From: Scleropages formosus
Taxonomy: Eukaryota; Chordata; Actinopteri; Osteoglossiformes; Osteoglossidae
NCBI RefSeq assembly: GCF_900964775.1
Contig: NC_041815.1
Span: 21,725,779 to 21,789,778 of the forward strand
Reading direction: 5' to 3'
Length of the DNA: 64,000 nucleotides
Shown here: piece after piece, positions 12,091-25,000 of the stretch
Numbering within the stretch: position 1 is the stretch's first letter
How the letters are laid out: every line of letters begins with the position of its first letter
The notes under the pieces: generated by a model
Told to the model about the DNA's origin: nothing
The model's database searches: none
The model's input: the letters and a program-made list of their open reading frames with translations, nothing else
Translations under genes and position numbers: made by a program

Positions 12091-12980
12091 CCTCCCCCTC
12101 AGTCATCCCAGGGTGATGAAGAGCAGGCGCCAGTCTACACAGACCCAGGACACACAGTGTCATACTGGGTTTGTTCGCTTACATACACACATGCATACAG
12201 TATAGGAAGACTGACTGGAAGGGTGGATATAAGTATGATGGCTGTATGATGGGTGGATGATGGATGTATGATGGATGTTTGATGGATGGATGGCACTGCT
12301 AAGTAATCAAAACTTCAGACTTGAATATCAGTAGTGAAAGCTTGTTTTTCCTCAATATTTTAATCAACCCCACAGAACACATCATAAAATAAATTGTATA
12401 GCTATATAACATTTTAATAACCTTCTTTATAAAAAAAAAAAACAATTTAACTCATAACAATAAACTGCATTAAAGCAATAAGGTTTTAAGATAGTGTATT
12501 ATTCAAATATGAAGCTGAGGTTTTAATGTGGATGCAGGGATTTTCGTCTTTCCGCAGCTAAGGGACAAATCTCCGCGCCATCTGCGCCTCTGGGAATAGA
12601 AACCCTTCCAACACACACACGCACACACTGTCACACTGTTACCCATTTTGTCAGCACTCATCTACCAAGTGCTGACCAGACAATATGATCATGCATGTAC
12701 ACTTGTGTATGCAAAAACACTTAGAGGGGAATTTGTCTATTGAACATTTTACTGTGATCAACATTGTTTTTTTTATACAATTAAGAATTCCATAAGAGGT
12801 GCAGAGCTCAGGTGTGAATTATGTTTGGGAAAAATCTTGAAAATATGGGTGCTTCCTGAAGAATTACAAAGTGTGGAATGCAAAGTGCATTTCAACTCTC
12901 CATCATCCCATAAAGGACAGATGCCATCTGGCAATACAAGGAGGGAGGGAAGGATTGATTATATAAATAAATATACATGG
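12090..12980. other. Intergenic, upstream of scn2b
   Basis: Ends the CpG island, then a (GGAT)n-like stretch at 12218-12290 and AT-rich sequence. No gene or clear element seen. Confidence 0.4.
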
Positions 12981-12984
12981 ATCT

Positions 12985-13550
12985 CCCCAGAGGTGGGTAG
13001 TAACACGTTACATATACACCGTTACCTGTGCTCAGGTATACTTTTAGAGAAATTGTATTTTTTGTGTTTATGCAAGTATGTTAGTAAAGGAATCATATTT
13101 TACAGCATTACATTTCTATCATCCACTTGTTACTTTCTCCTTTTCTCTCCTCAAAACTAACCAAGTCAGTATTAATGGGAACAGTGACATTGTCTATGGA
13201 TGTCACCAGCTAGGTGAACCATTAATGTAATAAAATTGTGACTTTTTAAAAAAAGGTAAATAATGGTTTAAAATACTACCAAGCTGACTCTGGTCTTTTG
13301 TTTTATTTGTTTATATTGATTTGATTAGTCTAGATAACATGCAATCCTTTTACACAACAGATTTAAATTTACTGAAAAGTCAAGTTAAAAGTTTCATTTG
13401 AGTCAAAGCATCTTGGGTAACTGTATTTTTTCAACCTGATTCTTTTTCACTTAAGCAGATTTTTTGGATGACTACTTTTACTCGATTAATTATTTTTTGA
13501 AAGGCCCAGCACTTTTACTTAAGTACTGTGTTTGGCTGCTCCAGGAACCT
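12985..13550. mobile_element. Degenerate non-autonomous DNA element
   Basis: Left end CAGAGGTGGGTAGTAACACG followed by TTACATATACACCGTTACC. The right part has TTTTGAAAGGCCCAGCACTT and TTACTTAAGTACTGTGTTTG. This pair of ends is typical of a widespread teleost repeat whose ends are inverted (GAGGTGGGTAG and CTACCCACCTC). The right terminus here is eroded and there is no coding capacity. Confidence 0.5.
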
Positions 13551-13599
13551 CTAGGCTGTGCCTTTAAGAACATACAAATAATTCTTTCCAAAAGAGGAT

Positions 13600-14140
13600 C
13601 AGAGGTTCATGAGAAATCCCAGTGGTCGTAGATGCTAAACAAAAAAAAGAAAAGAAAAAAAAGAAAGAAAAAAGAAAATCTAGCAGGCAGAATAAATATT
13701 TTTTTGATTAAAAATAATGAGTGAGAAAAAAAAAAAAAAAAAAAAAAAATCACAAAAGCAAAGTATTTAGGTAGTATGAAAAAATTAGAAAATAACAGAA
13801 AGGAACAACAATGATGTTTTCACACAATGGGATCAGGAAGCTTTTAGCAAAGAGATAAGAAAGAAAAGACACAGGATTAAGGGCAGAGCGATTAACGGAC
13901 ATCTGAATGTCAAAGGTCACTTAATCAGTCATTTCCCCTGAAACAGCGGCAGCTGCAGTTCTGACAAACCAGCATCAGTGAATTGCTAGAAAAACAGGTT
14001 AATGTCCGTATTTCACTTTATACAGTGACGCTGACAAATGAAAAAGTAGGTGGATCCAAAACGGAGATAATTTTGACATTAAACTCCTTCGGAAGAGATA
14101 ATAGGAAAGAAAATTATCTTTACGTCTGGTGCAGTAACGC
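13600..14140. other. Intergenic with poly-A runs
   Basis: A-rich runs at 13635-13680 and 13715-13750. Otherwise nothing recognised. Confidence 0.4.
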
Positions 14141-14149
14141 ATTCTGGCC

Positions 14150-15115
14150 TGATACATGCAGGCATGGAAGAAGAAGTCATTTTTGATGCAGGACTACATC
14201 ATCTGTTGTCCAGTTATCCGGAGCTTATTTTTCCTGGAAGGGTTACGTCTGTCCGGGCATACCACTCGAGGGGAATGCCCTTCCTGCTGCGGCCCGACTG
14301 CACTGTGGGATCCACGGCTCCGGGGGTTCTCTGCTTCCAGGAATAGACAGAGTAAAGAGAGCCATTCCGGAGCCCCAGGAGAAAGGCACGGTTGACATAC
14401 AGCCCGCAACTCACCATAGTTACATAGATGCCCTCCCGTTGGGGAGAAGGGGGAGGTGGGTTCTTGCATCTCTGAAGTGTCACATAGGTGTCCTTGGAGG
14501 GTTAGAGAGCAATCAGAGCGAAGCGGAGACCGCGTGACCCAGTAGGCACACATCCAACTATGTATTTTCTACAAATGTAGGGGAAGACTTGAGCGAGCTT
14601 AGTCTTCCGATTTGGTCACGCAGCATCGACTCGATTATCGTCTCGAAAGAGAGCTGTGCGTTCGTACAGATGAGATCTGCGTTCGGTGGCTGCGCAGCCG
14701 AGCAGTGACGCATGCTAGCATGTAAGTGTGGAAGAGGTGGTCAGAGTGTTTTCCATTCTGAACCACATGTGCAGAGAGACAGGCCTTGTGCAGCAGCTAC
14801 CTGGTTTCCATGGGGAGGCTGTGGATCTCCTTTGTGGATCGTCATCCTCTCATCCTTCCTGAAAGAGCACACAGATGGCACTCAAGATATGGAGCCTCTG
14901 CCGTCTCCTTGCAGGCAACGCACATGCACGAGGTTATAAAGATGGCGCATTTCAACCAAGAGCACACCTGGCAGAATGTCAGAGAGGGTGGGACAGGGAC
15001 GTCACAAGGTCCTTGCCGTGGCAGGTAATGGGAAACCGGCCAAAGAGCTCGGACCTTGCACTACAGGGGCGTCCCGGTTTCTGCTATACCACAACTTTGA
15101 AATGCTTCATTGAAG
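14150..15115. other. Unclassified balanced-GC tract
   Basis: Around 960 bases of fairly GC-balanced, CpG-containing sequence with overlapping open frames on both strands up to 119 codons and no recognised domain or internal homologue. Could be an eroded element or a single-copy region. Confidence 0.3.
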
Positions 15116-15139
15116 CCATTGTATAAATGAGTTATGTCA

Positions 15140-15450
15140 TCCTGTGCTGATGCAGCAGGTAGCACTGGTGCCACGCAGATCCTTGGCTGTGTTTGAACAT
15201 GGGTTCAAATATGGCTCAGTCAATGCAGAGTTTGCATGGGATTCCTCCCACATTCCAAAAACATGTGTTTCAAGTGAATTGTTGACTCTGAACTCAAAGT
15301 GTGTGTGTGTGTGTGTGAGATTGTCCTGCAATGGACTGGCATCCTATGCAGAGTTTATTCTGCCTTACACCATGTGTTTCCGGAATAGTCTCTGGACGAC
15401 CATGACCCTGCACTGGATAAGCGACTATTGATAATGGGTGGATGGCACCA
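15140..15450 (+). repeat. Family C SINE
   Basis: Contains GGGTTCAAATATGGCTC, TTCCTCCCACATTCCAAAAAC, a TG run, TGCAATGGACTGGCATCC and the tail CCTGCACTGGATAAGCGACT plus ATTGATAATGG. Its TTTATT at 15354-15359 gives the first AATAAA on the sense strand of the beta-like gene, so the SINE may supply that gene's polyadenylation signal. Confidence 0.7.
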
Positions 15451-15535
15451 TATCCTGTGTAACAAGTGCGAGTCAAACACTGATTAATTTTGTTTCTGTA
15501 AAACATGCAGGACTGTAGTTCTTTATGACCAGGGT

Positions 15536-18043
15536 TCACCACCCCTGTAGTACTGAGTATCTGCTCCGTATCTGCCGATTCTTTTCTCTGCTGATCTCCC
15601 CGTGCAGCCAGTTCCATGTCCGTAATGTCATCACGTTCTTACCTCTGCACACCGTTTTTAGCCAGTGCCCTTCTCCATCGGAACCACCAGGCCAGTGCCC
15701 ACCCAGTGACAACTACCAGCAGCAGTCCCACAATGTAGCAGTACATCGACAGCAGCCAGGGAGATGGGGCCACTATGTTGTCAGAGGCATCTGCTGAGAG
15801 AATGGGGATGAGGTTCATCTCAGGCAATGAGTTTAATAGTAGTATTTAATATTGCAAATAATATAATGGCAGGTGTTCAATATAGACATACTATAGATTT
15901 TCTACAAGAAATGGCTTTATTGTTGTTTGTTAATGTCATTTTGCAGTATGAGAACTACCTTGCGATCTGTTTTGGGAGAGTTCATGTCCTGCATGTCCAC
16001 CTGCAAAGCAGACAAAGAAGACATTGGAACTTGACAGCTGGTAGCCTAGTGGTTAGCGCTACTGCCTTTGGACCCAAAGATTGCAGGTGTGAGCCTCACC
16101 TCTAGCTGTAGTACCCTTGAGCAAGGTACGTACCCTAAATTGCTCCAGTAAAATTACCCAGCTGTATAAATGGGTAAAAAATTGTAACCTTGATATGGTA
16201 AGCTGCTTTGGAGAAAAGCGTCAGCTGAATGAATAAATGTAAATCAAGCGGGATCCAGAGTGCAGGCTGAGTGCTGTACCTGATCTCCTGTAGATCACAG
16301 TGAGCTGAGTGTAGTTCTTGTAGATGACAGGGCTGTGCGGTGGACGGAAGCGACAGAGGTACGTGCCACTCCGTTCGTACGTCACGGAGCTCAGGATGAT
16401 GGAGAAGTCACCTGCTGCAATGTTGCCCATAAACTTGACATTTGGCCACCTTATCACACTTCTGTTTGCATAATGGAAGATGGGAACCTATACTCAATAA
16501 AGAATGTGTGAAACACATTATTATTTCTGTTCCAGTTTAAGGCTATGGTCCGCAGTCAAAACACATTCAAAAAGAAATTTCACTAATTTAGCCCAATTTA
16601 TTACAAAACCTTCACTAGCTTAGATTTACAAATGTCTTTACATGAAGACTTACGTTGTTATTGAAATTCATTCTTGCAAAAAGAAGATTGCATTGCAAAT
16701 ATTACAGTAATGCATTTTGCATTTACATTTACGTCTGGTGATGCTTGAGGTGTTGTTCACTGTCAGATGTACAACACCTGCAGGTGCAATGTAGAGAGAT
16801 GTATAGGATGTTACCGATGTTTGGTTAAACTCCCATTCCAAACTGGCACTCTGACCTCGTAACCGTGGACACGAGGAGATGTTGCAAAACAGATGGACGT
16901 CGGACCCTTCCGAAACCACGCGGGTGTGCTCGGTGACCACACAGGAATGTGTTCTGCCCACTGGAATGTTGTGGAGGTTGAGCCAAATGGAACACATGAG
17001 TACCGGTCAAGGAACTAAATCAAGACCAAAAGCTTGCATGTTTACTGAGGTACCTGAATGATCGAACAGGAGCTTTTTCATTGGTTGAAAAGTAATTTAC
17101 TTGTAACACTCTTCATAACATTTTAGCAAAGACATCTTTGCTTGGATGAGTAATCACCATCTACAACTGAACTTCTCCAGAACTGAAATCCTTCACCTCC
17201 CAGCAGATCCAAACACCTGTCACAAACTTTCAAACTGGACAACTCGCTCATTCAACCTGTTTCATTGTCTGAGGGCCTGGGAGTAACGACTGACTCAAGT
17301 TTCACACACTGATGCCATAACCCAGTCTTGCAGATACATCCTGCATAACATCCATACGAAGCTCCCTTATCTCACAACAAACTCTACACAGCTCCTGGTT
17401 CATGGTGATATCCCACCTGGACTACTGCAACTCCCTCTTGTCTGGCCTCCCAGCTTCTTCCACCAAACCTCTCCAGATGATCCACAGTTGCACAGTACGA
17501 GTTACTTATCACCTGCCAAAAGATCTCTTGACTTCCTGTAGCTGCCCATATCAAGTTCAACACTCTGGCTACTGCATACAAGGCTATCAAGTGGTCTGCT
17601 ACCCGATACCTACAGGAACTGATACTTGTTACCAATCAAACTGCTACACTCCTCCATCTCTGACTGCTAGATGATCCAACATACATGCCTCCATCGGAGT
17701 GGAATGATCTCCCTCTCTCACTCAGAATTGCTGAATCCCCCTCAATATCAATAAGAATATCAAAACATCTCTGTAGGACCTACTTCTCTGGAGATCTGTC
17801 TACTCCATAAACTTGTATTGCTTTATTGGTTTTAAAAGAAAAAATGTACCCTTCATCCAACTCCATGCAGCTACTCATATAATACTGGTTAACAGTGGTA
17901 TTAACTGACTGTATTTTGAGACCTGATTGTCTGCATCTACTTTGAGTGGTACGTTGTCTTGGACAGAAGCATCTGCTAAATGAGTAAAGGTAAATGTCTG
18001 ACTTACCCCAGAATGTGAATGTTATCCAGAATGCACCCATCAT
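15536..18043 (-). CDS. Sodium-channel beta1/beta3-like single-Ig transmembrane protein in the JAML slot
   Basis: Five phase-consistent exons: 18043-18007 (signal peptide MMGAFWITFTFW), 16960-16815, 16487-16280, 15793-15643 and 15590-15536, giving about 198 residues. The V-set domain (about residues 14-130) has HLFCNISSC, LEWEF, then SIILSSVTYERSGTYLC. The first Cys (SCVVTE) lies 18 residues before the Ig Cys, which is followed shortly by another Cys. This is the extra-cysteine layout of SCN1B/SCN3B (CVEV...ILCISC), and SVTYERSGTYLC resembles NVTYNHSGDYEC. The transmembrane helix is around residues 142-166 (MYCYIVGLLLVVVTGWALAWW), followed by a basic tail ending RYSVLQGW. The position between scn2b and mpzl3 is that of mammalian JAML, so a divergent one-domain JAML orthologue is the main alternative. 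The exon 2 donor (TCG then GTAACA) is weak but fits the phase and joins WEFNQTS to VPIFHYANRS. Likely role: cell-surface adhesion or channel-accessory subunit. Confidence 0.72.
16028..16248 (+). repeat. Family B SINE in an intron of the beta1/beta3-like gene
   Basis: Well preserved: AGCCTAGTGGTTAGCGCTAC, ACCCTTGAGCAAGGTACGTA, GCTGTATAAATGGGTAAA and the tail GGAGAAAAGCGTCAGCTGAA plus TGAATAAATGTAAAT. It lies 32 bases from exon 3. Confidence 0.8.
17140..17998 (+). mobile_element. 5'-truncated L2-clade LINE in intron 1 of the beta-like gene
   Basis: 3' reverse-transcriptase remnants such as ISHLDYCNSLLSGLPASSTK (about 17400-17460) match the LINE at 23230-25020. It ends TTGTCTTGGACAGAAGCATC plus TGCTAAATGAGTAAAGGTAA. 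Many frame breaks; inactive. Opposite in orientation to the host gene. Confidence 0.8.
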
Positions 18044-18049
18044 TTTTGG

Positions 18050-20830
18050 AATCTTTCACAAAGAGCAAAGATTGTTAATATTCACATTTCAGACAGCAGC
18101 TCTTCATAAAGTTTTATTTTAGGTCACAGTCACATACATCATGGACATGGGCATGGTTTAAGTCCTCAGAGTGTCAAAGCCAATGGTACGTGGTTAAGAA
18201 GCAAAGTCCATACAAACTGGCACGTACTCCCTGGTGTGGGTGAGACAGCAGCAGTTACTATAAACCAGGTGACTTCAAGTGTCGCCACATGAGGTCCGCA
18301 GCTCCTAGAGACGGGTGATTTAGGGTGTGCACTTTGGTGGATGTGTGTGCTGTGTTTACCCCTCTCAGCTTGTTGCGTACGCACCCCAGCAAGACGTGAG
18401 AACAAGCAATCAGATGACAGTTTGACACCTTAACTGCAAACCTCTACATGCACAGCTGGTCTTGGGTTCATGAACATCAAGTTTATGTCACACACCTTTG
18501 ATGGCCTTCCCAGTCAACACTTTAAAACAGCATCAAACCTCCAGTACTGTTTCAGAGTTTATGAACTTTTGTCCTTTTGTTTTACCACAAAATTATGAAA
18601 TCAAAACCGGCCTTTCTCATCTGAAATAAGTGTCTATCAATTCTATATATTGCTTTAGAGGAACTCGTGTGTAGTAAAATAAAAAGTAGCGCAGGTACAA
18701 AAATACATGAACCCCAAAAATTGCATTGGTTAAGCCAAGCGGGTAACCAGAATCAGGTATAAATCATAATCATTTATTCATTTCATAAGTTTTTGATTTA
18801 GATTTTATAAGTTTTTGGAGTATTTTATACAAGAGTAATTACCATACCTTTAGTTTGCATACTTTCAGGCAGCAATGTATATGGGAAGTTCTGAAATGCT
18901 GACTACAAAAGAGTCCCACCTCCATCACCCTTCAAAAATGTCAAGACTTTCTTTCCTCCAATAATGGTGCAGTATCTCTACACAGTTCAACACTTGTATA
19001 ACAGGATTCCAAGAAGGACGGCAGCTTCCCTAAAGGCAAAGTTACTCTACTCCTCCTCTACTCACTTCTCATTCACACATTTATTATTCAGTGTTTCTAA
19101 TATTTTTAAACCACGCATATAAATATACAGACAGTGTAGCCATCATTCATTAGTCAGTTGTTTGAATCCACTTTTTAGGATTTTCACTATTAAATGTTAT
19201 GGTTGTCTGCAAAATGTTAGGATTAGCTAAGTGGTCCACCACTCAAAATGTTTGGGAAGCACTGACCTACATTCAAAGATTTTTTTTTTTAAATGCAGGA
19301 CAGCAGCATTACAACACATTACTTGAAATACAAGACTTTTGAAATGTATACTTTTTTTTTTTTTTTTATTTGCAGCTGAAGCAACTTTGTCTTTTCACAG
19401 ATTTTTTTTCCCTTCACAAAGCAGAACTTATCCTGTTAATAAACTATATTTCTCTCTAACGAAGCAGCAGCAATCATTCACAGGTCTTCCAGAAAATAGA
19501 AGTAACGACATTTGTAGCTTTTTACTGTCAACACGAAGAGCCGAATTAACAGTAGGACTGACAACACTGCACAACTACTGTAAATGTTTCAAGTTTGTCA
19601 TAGATACAAGTCACTTCATATCTGCATCCTGTACACTGCTGATGAAGTTCTCATTTTAGAGGTGTCACCACTGCAATGAGCTAAAAGCCACAGAAATGTC
19701 CAAGAGAACTGACCCACAAGTGATCTGCAACTTACCTGCAAGACCAAGCTGTGGAACAGTGTGATCAGAGATGACCATAACTATACACTGCTCCAGTTAG
19801 CCTGCTGGCCTGATCAATCCAGCAGTGCACCAAAAGGACGTGAGGCACTGAGACCAAGGGGGAAGCTGAGGGCTGAAAAATGAGACACAGCTGCAGGTGG
19901 TCTCGTGTGGTTTTGACCACAGAGATCTCACTTCTCAGAAAGAACCCAGCTTCCCTACCTAACCAGAACGCCTACACACTAAACTCAAACCAAAGTATAT
20001 TTACCATGCTACAGATTGTTCACATACTCCATGAAAGCAGCTTGATCAAAGTAACTTATACACCAAAATGTTCTCAATTTTTTTTCCTGTGACTATCTTA
20101 TTCATCAGATTTATTCATTTAGTTGACACTTCTTTCCAAAGCAGCTTACAATGTTAAGAAACCTACAATTATTTACCATTTATACAGCAATAGGTGAGAC
20201 TACCAATATGCATATTACTGCAGGAAAAAGGACCAATTTTCATGTGCATACAAGTCTTGAAAAACACGAATTTACTTTATCTATGAGATGTAATTTTCCA
20301 TTTACTGTTGCCATAAAACTAACAGCATTGAGACAGAGCACATTTCAGAAAATATAAAGTTCTTGCAAGTAAGATTTATTCATGCATTCACCAAACAGCA
20401 GTCCAGTGAAGTACCACAAAAAACTAAGTGAACCACATGCAACTCAGCATTTCCACACAAACTGGTTCATATTTAAATACCTGTACATCTTCACTATAAA
20501 AATAGGTAAAGGTGAACCTCTTCTGAAAAGTTACAAGGCAAATAATAAATTACAAATTCTAACCGGAAAAATGAACAGACTGGCTTGAAAAAAGGAAAAA
20601 GATTACCTAAAGTTTTGTGCTAATCAGTGTCATTACGTATCAAGCATTGCTCATGACATGCATATACGTATATAAGCATTATATGCATTTTCTTGGGGAG
20701 TAAAGATGAAACGCAACTCGATAAATCCTCATGTTTTAAAACCATGAAGCTCCACAACTGGAAGACATATCAGCAAAAAAGCCAAAAGAAAGTGAGAGGA
20801 TTCTGAACATCAGTAGAGGCCCTGCTCATT
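18050..20830. other. Intergenic between the beta-like gene and mpzl3
   Basis: AT-rich with no gene seen. A short LINE/SINE tail remnant lies at 20105-20150 (TTCATTTAGTTGACACTTC). The promoter of the beta-like gene should be in 18044-18400 but no motif stood out. Confidence 0.4.
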
Positions 20831-20839
20831 TCAATGTCC

Positions 20840-20845
20840 TTTATT
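20840..20845 (-). terminator. Probable mpzl3 polyadenylation signal
   Basis: AATAAA on the minus strand lies 82 bases past the mpzl3 stop codon and is the first canonical signal downstream. Confidence 0.6.
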
Positions 20846-20927
20846 ACATTTCAGCTCGGGGTCTGCACTGTACCATCCGTGGAGAAAGAGTGGGCTGCAG
20901 CTTTTTCATTTCCCTGACCACAGGCTG

Positions 20928-21106
20928 CTAACACCGAGATTCTGCAATAGCCTCTTTCTGCAGTTCCTCTGAGCTGTTGTAGTAATTTTCATCATCAAAA
21001 TCCTGCATGAACAGAAGAGAAAGTGAAATAAACTGTGATTTTACAAAAGACTTGACTGGAAGCGTACTAAAACACACACACATTTTCTGAACCGCTTGCA
21101 GCAAGT

Positions 21107-21146
<40 letters not shown>

Positions 21147-22043
21147 GCATGACAAGAACTTTTTAGAGGCATTCAGGACATCACCTGTAGATGCATTTCA
21201 CAGCAAAAGAACTTTCGATGCTTCACTTTGTGCATCATGTGGTCATGTTCCTCCCTGTAATGATGTAAACAGAGAAAATAAAATTACTGGACGTTCAAAC
21301 TGACAAGTGGGTTCATTAAACAACCACAAGGTGTCAGTACTGTGCAGAGAAACCTGATGCCAATTCAGTGCTATATAATAATTTCAGAATTTTTCTTCAA
21401 GAGGCTGAGCTGCTCCACGCTTCTCCTCACCCTTCTATCACCTCGATGGGTGAGTGGTAACCCTGCGGCAAAGTCGTGTCCCTCTGGCAACAGCACATCC
21501 GTCCCAGCAACACAAGTGTGATGACAGCAGAGGGCAACAGGATCAGAGCCATCAGAACAGCAACATAGGAGAAGCGAAGGCTCAACTCTGAGAAAAGGGG
21601 CACGCACAGAGGGCATCCAACATGAGCACCCAACAAACCACAGAGCGCAAACACAGCCTATTCTGCATCTGGAGTACACTCTTACCCCTGGGAGTAACCC
21701 TTAACTCCATCTGGCATGGGGAACCATGGACATCCTGAGGGGGATTCCTCACGGCACACGTGAAGGTGCCATTATCATTGAGGGAAGCGTTGAGAAGCTG
21801 GAGGGAGGCATCACCACCTGCAATGTCCCCATTCCACTTAATGCGCCCTTTGAACTGACCCTCCGTGGGTGGGTAGGACTTGGAAAAGAAGTGGAAAACC
21901 TAGGTGAAGGGAGCAAAGAGCAGACAGCAGGAAAGATTCCAGTTAGCATGTAACAGAATTTGATGCCATGTTTATTTTCTCACCCCTTAACGACCTACAT
22001 TCTTCTTTTAAAGGTCAGTTTGACAATCTAGCGTTGAGATCCT

Positions 22044-22074
<31 letters not shown>

Positions 22075-25000
22075 GTAAATACTATTCTAATTGAATTATC
22101 AAATGATCTATTTTCAACAGCAAATTTAGCATTCTAATATTGAAATGGGACAGACTGTCCACAAAACAACCGAAAGGGTGCAATCTGACACTTTCAGACA
22201 AGCCCTGCAAGCGTAACACCAGCACTGTAGCCAAAATAAATATACGCACTGCTGAAATCTGCAGAACGCCTCGCGATCCACCGTGTTTATGACTCTTTAT
22301 CGGACGGGTGCGCCCTCAAGCGCTCTGCTGCACCCTGCTGATGCCGCACCGCTTATGAGAAGATCATGAACCCCAAAAGGGTTTCCACCAATCATTTCCG
22401 AAAAGCTTCTGCTGGTTTCAATCTCTTCCAGGAAATTTTTTGCGCCCCCTGAAGCATGTCTGTTCTGCGACCGATAATGTTGTTGGGAAATTTCCTGACC
22501 GTAAGAGGAATATAACACTTCCTGTTGTTCGCGGCGATCAAAGGTATCAGTTCTAAAATTAAATGACAAACACTGAGCGCTGCAGTCCAAACGCCACACA
22601 AATGAGAGGGGTGTGTCCTGTTGCAGGGAAGATGTCACAACACTCACTGCCTATGGCAAATACAGGAGCTCAAGAGGCACGTAATTATCATTTCAACTGT
22701 ACACAAAAGCAGCCAAGTGCACTGTAACAAAGAACATCTGAACCGGAGGAATTTTGATTAGAGACTTTACTTTCGGTTCTACTGTACTGTTGATAGGACC
22801 CTCAAAACATCTTTCAGAGAAAACTGTGGATTATACACTTTATTACATCTTTAAATCAGCATTTAAAGTCAGTCATGCTGTTCAGAATCTCCTTATACTA
22901 AAGATTTTAACCCCTCTGTCATACGCAAGTAGACACTTAACTGAGACTTTATTAAAGCTCTTATTTAGCTCTGAGTAAGTCTGATCATTACATGCTTTCG
23001 AATGAGGATTAGAAAATAAGACAAAAATTACAAGACGCATTCACAGCTCCTTGGATATGGGCTTATAGATTGGTTAAAATTTAGCTCCGTCTGTGTGTAG
23101 CTTGCATGTTATTCCCATGTTCACATGCTTTTCCTCCCATAGTCCAAAGACATGTGTTGAAGTAAACTGGCGACTAAATTACCCTGGTGTGTGTGTGTGT
23201 GTGTCTCAGAGCGAGAGAGACAGTGAGATTGCTAGTTACAACGTGTGAATAACCATCTCCCCTCAACTCTCCACCTTCATCTCTAAGATCATCATCTGCT
23301 CGGTCCCCTCTGGCTGCTTCACTTCTGTCTTCAAAACTGCTCATTTCAACTCTGGTAAAGAAACCCTCTCTGGATCCTAACTCAGTCCAGAACTACAGGC
23401 CAGTCTCCCTCCTCTTCTTCTTGTCTAAAACTCTAGAACGGGTGGCCTGTGATCAACTATCTGAATTAATCACCCAGGACCATCTCTTTGATGGATATCA
23501 GTCTGGATTCAAACCTGGTCACTCCACGGAGACAGCACTCCTGGCAGTGTCTGATGCTCTCCAGTCGGCTAGAGCAGCCTCCCTCTCCTCGGTCCTCATC
23601 CTCCTCAGCCTGTCTGCAGCATTTGACACTGTCAACCACCAAATTATACTCTCCTCTCTTAGTCAGCTTGGAATCAAAGGAACGGCACTGAGTTGGTTCA
23701 AGTCCTATCAGACAGGTCCTATCAAGTGGTCTAGCGGGGCTCCAGTTCTTCTCCTCTCCCTCTCTTAACTGGTATCCCGCAGGGCTCGGTACTGGGTCCT
23801 CTGCTCTTCTCGATCTACGCCTCCTCCCTCGGTCCTGTCATCGCCTCCCATGGATTCAAATACCACTGCAATACTGATGATACCCAGCTTTTCCTCTCCT
23901 TTCCACCATCAGACACTTCCGCATGCATTGCTGCCTGCCTGTTGGACATCTCTGAATGGATGTTCGATCACCACCTCCAATTAAGCCTCTCCAAAACAGA
24001 GATCCTACACCTCCCAGCTGGCCTGTCTTCCTGGCACAATCTCTCGATCAAACTGGACAACTCATACATTCGCCTACCTCCTCAGCTAAGAGTCTAGGAG
24101 TGACGATTGACTCAAGTCTATCTTTCTCTCAGCACATCGAAGGCACAACCCGGACCTGCAGATACATCCCGCATAACATCCTCAGGATCCGTCCTTACCT
24201 CGCAAGTGACTCTGCACGACTACTTTCCAAACTTGTCCAGTCCAAGGTGACATCCCATCTGGACGACTGCAACTCTCTCCTGTCTGACCTTCCTGCTACT
24301 GCCATCAAACCTCTACGGTTGATACAGAACGCTGCTGCCCAAGTTGTGTCTGACTTGCCAAAGGATTCCCATGTATCTCCTCTACTCGTTTCTCTGCACT
24401 GGCTTCCTATAGCTGCCCGGATGAAATTTAAGACCTTTATTATTGTCTACAAATGCATCAGTAGAACTGCTCCCAGCTATCTATAGGCCTTGATCAACCG
24501 CCAAACCCCAACCAGTCCGCTAAGCTCTTCCACATCTGCCCGCTTGGTGGTCCCATGGACAAAAGGTAAAGCACGGAGGTTCTCGGTTCTGGCTCCACTG
24601 TGGTGGAACAACCTCCCCCTCTCACTCAGAACTGCTGAATCTTTGTCCTAATTTAAAAGGGTCTTAAAACTCATCTATTACGGACTCACTTTGCCCATGA
24701 TCTCTGAAATTCACGTAAGGTGTAAATGTTTATGATCATGCTCGGATCAATCCTTTAAACAGCTATTCCTGTAATGTACGTAAATGTTTGTGCATCTCCA
24801 AAAAAAAACTGTAGGAAGGTGATCAGGAATTCCGAGTTTTATGCAGCTACTTGTGACGAACATCGGTGCTTATGGTGGAAAAAAACTAACTGTACTTAAG
24901 AATCACACGTCTGCAGCTATGTCCCTCTTTCTCCTAATGTAATTCACAGATTGTATTTTCTATGAGATGTATGTGACTTTGGAGAAAAGCGTCCGCTAAA

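Noticed and set aside
16668-16814. Continuation of the beta-like exon 2 frame past 16815
   Set aside because: Its GT donors are all in a phase that cannot join exon 3. The 16815 donor with the 16487 acceptor gives a continuous V-set domain instead.
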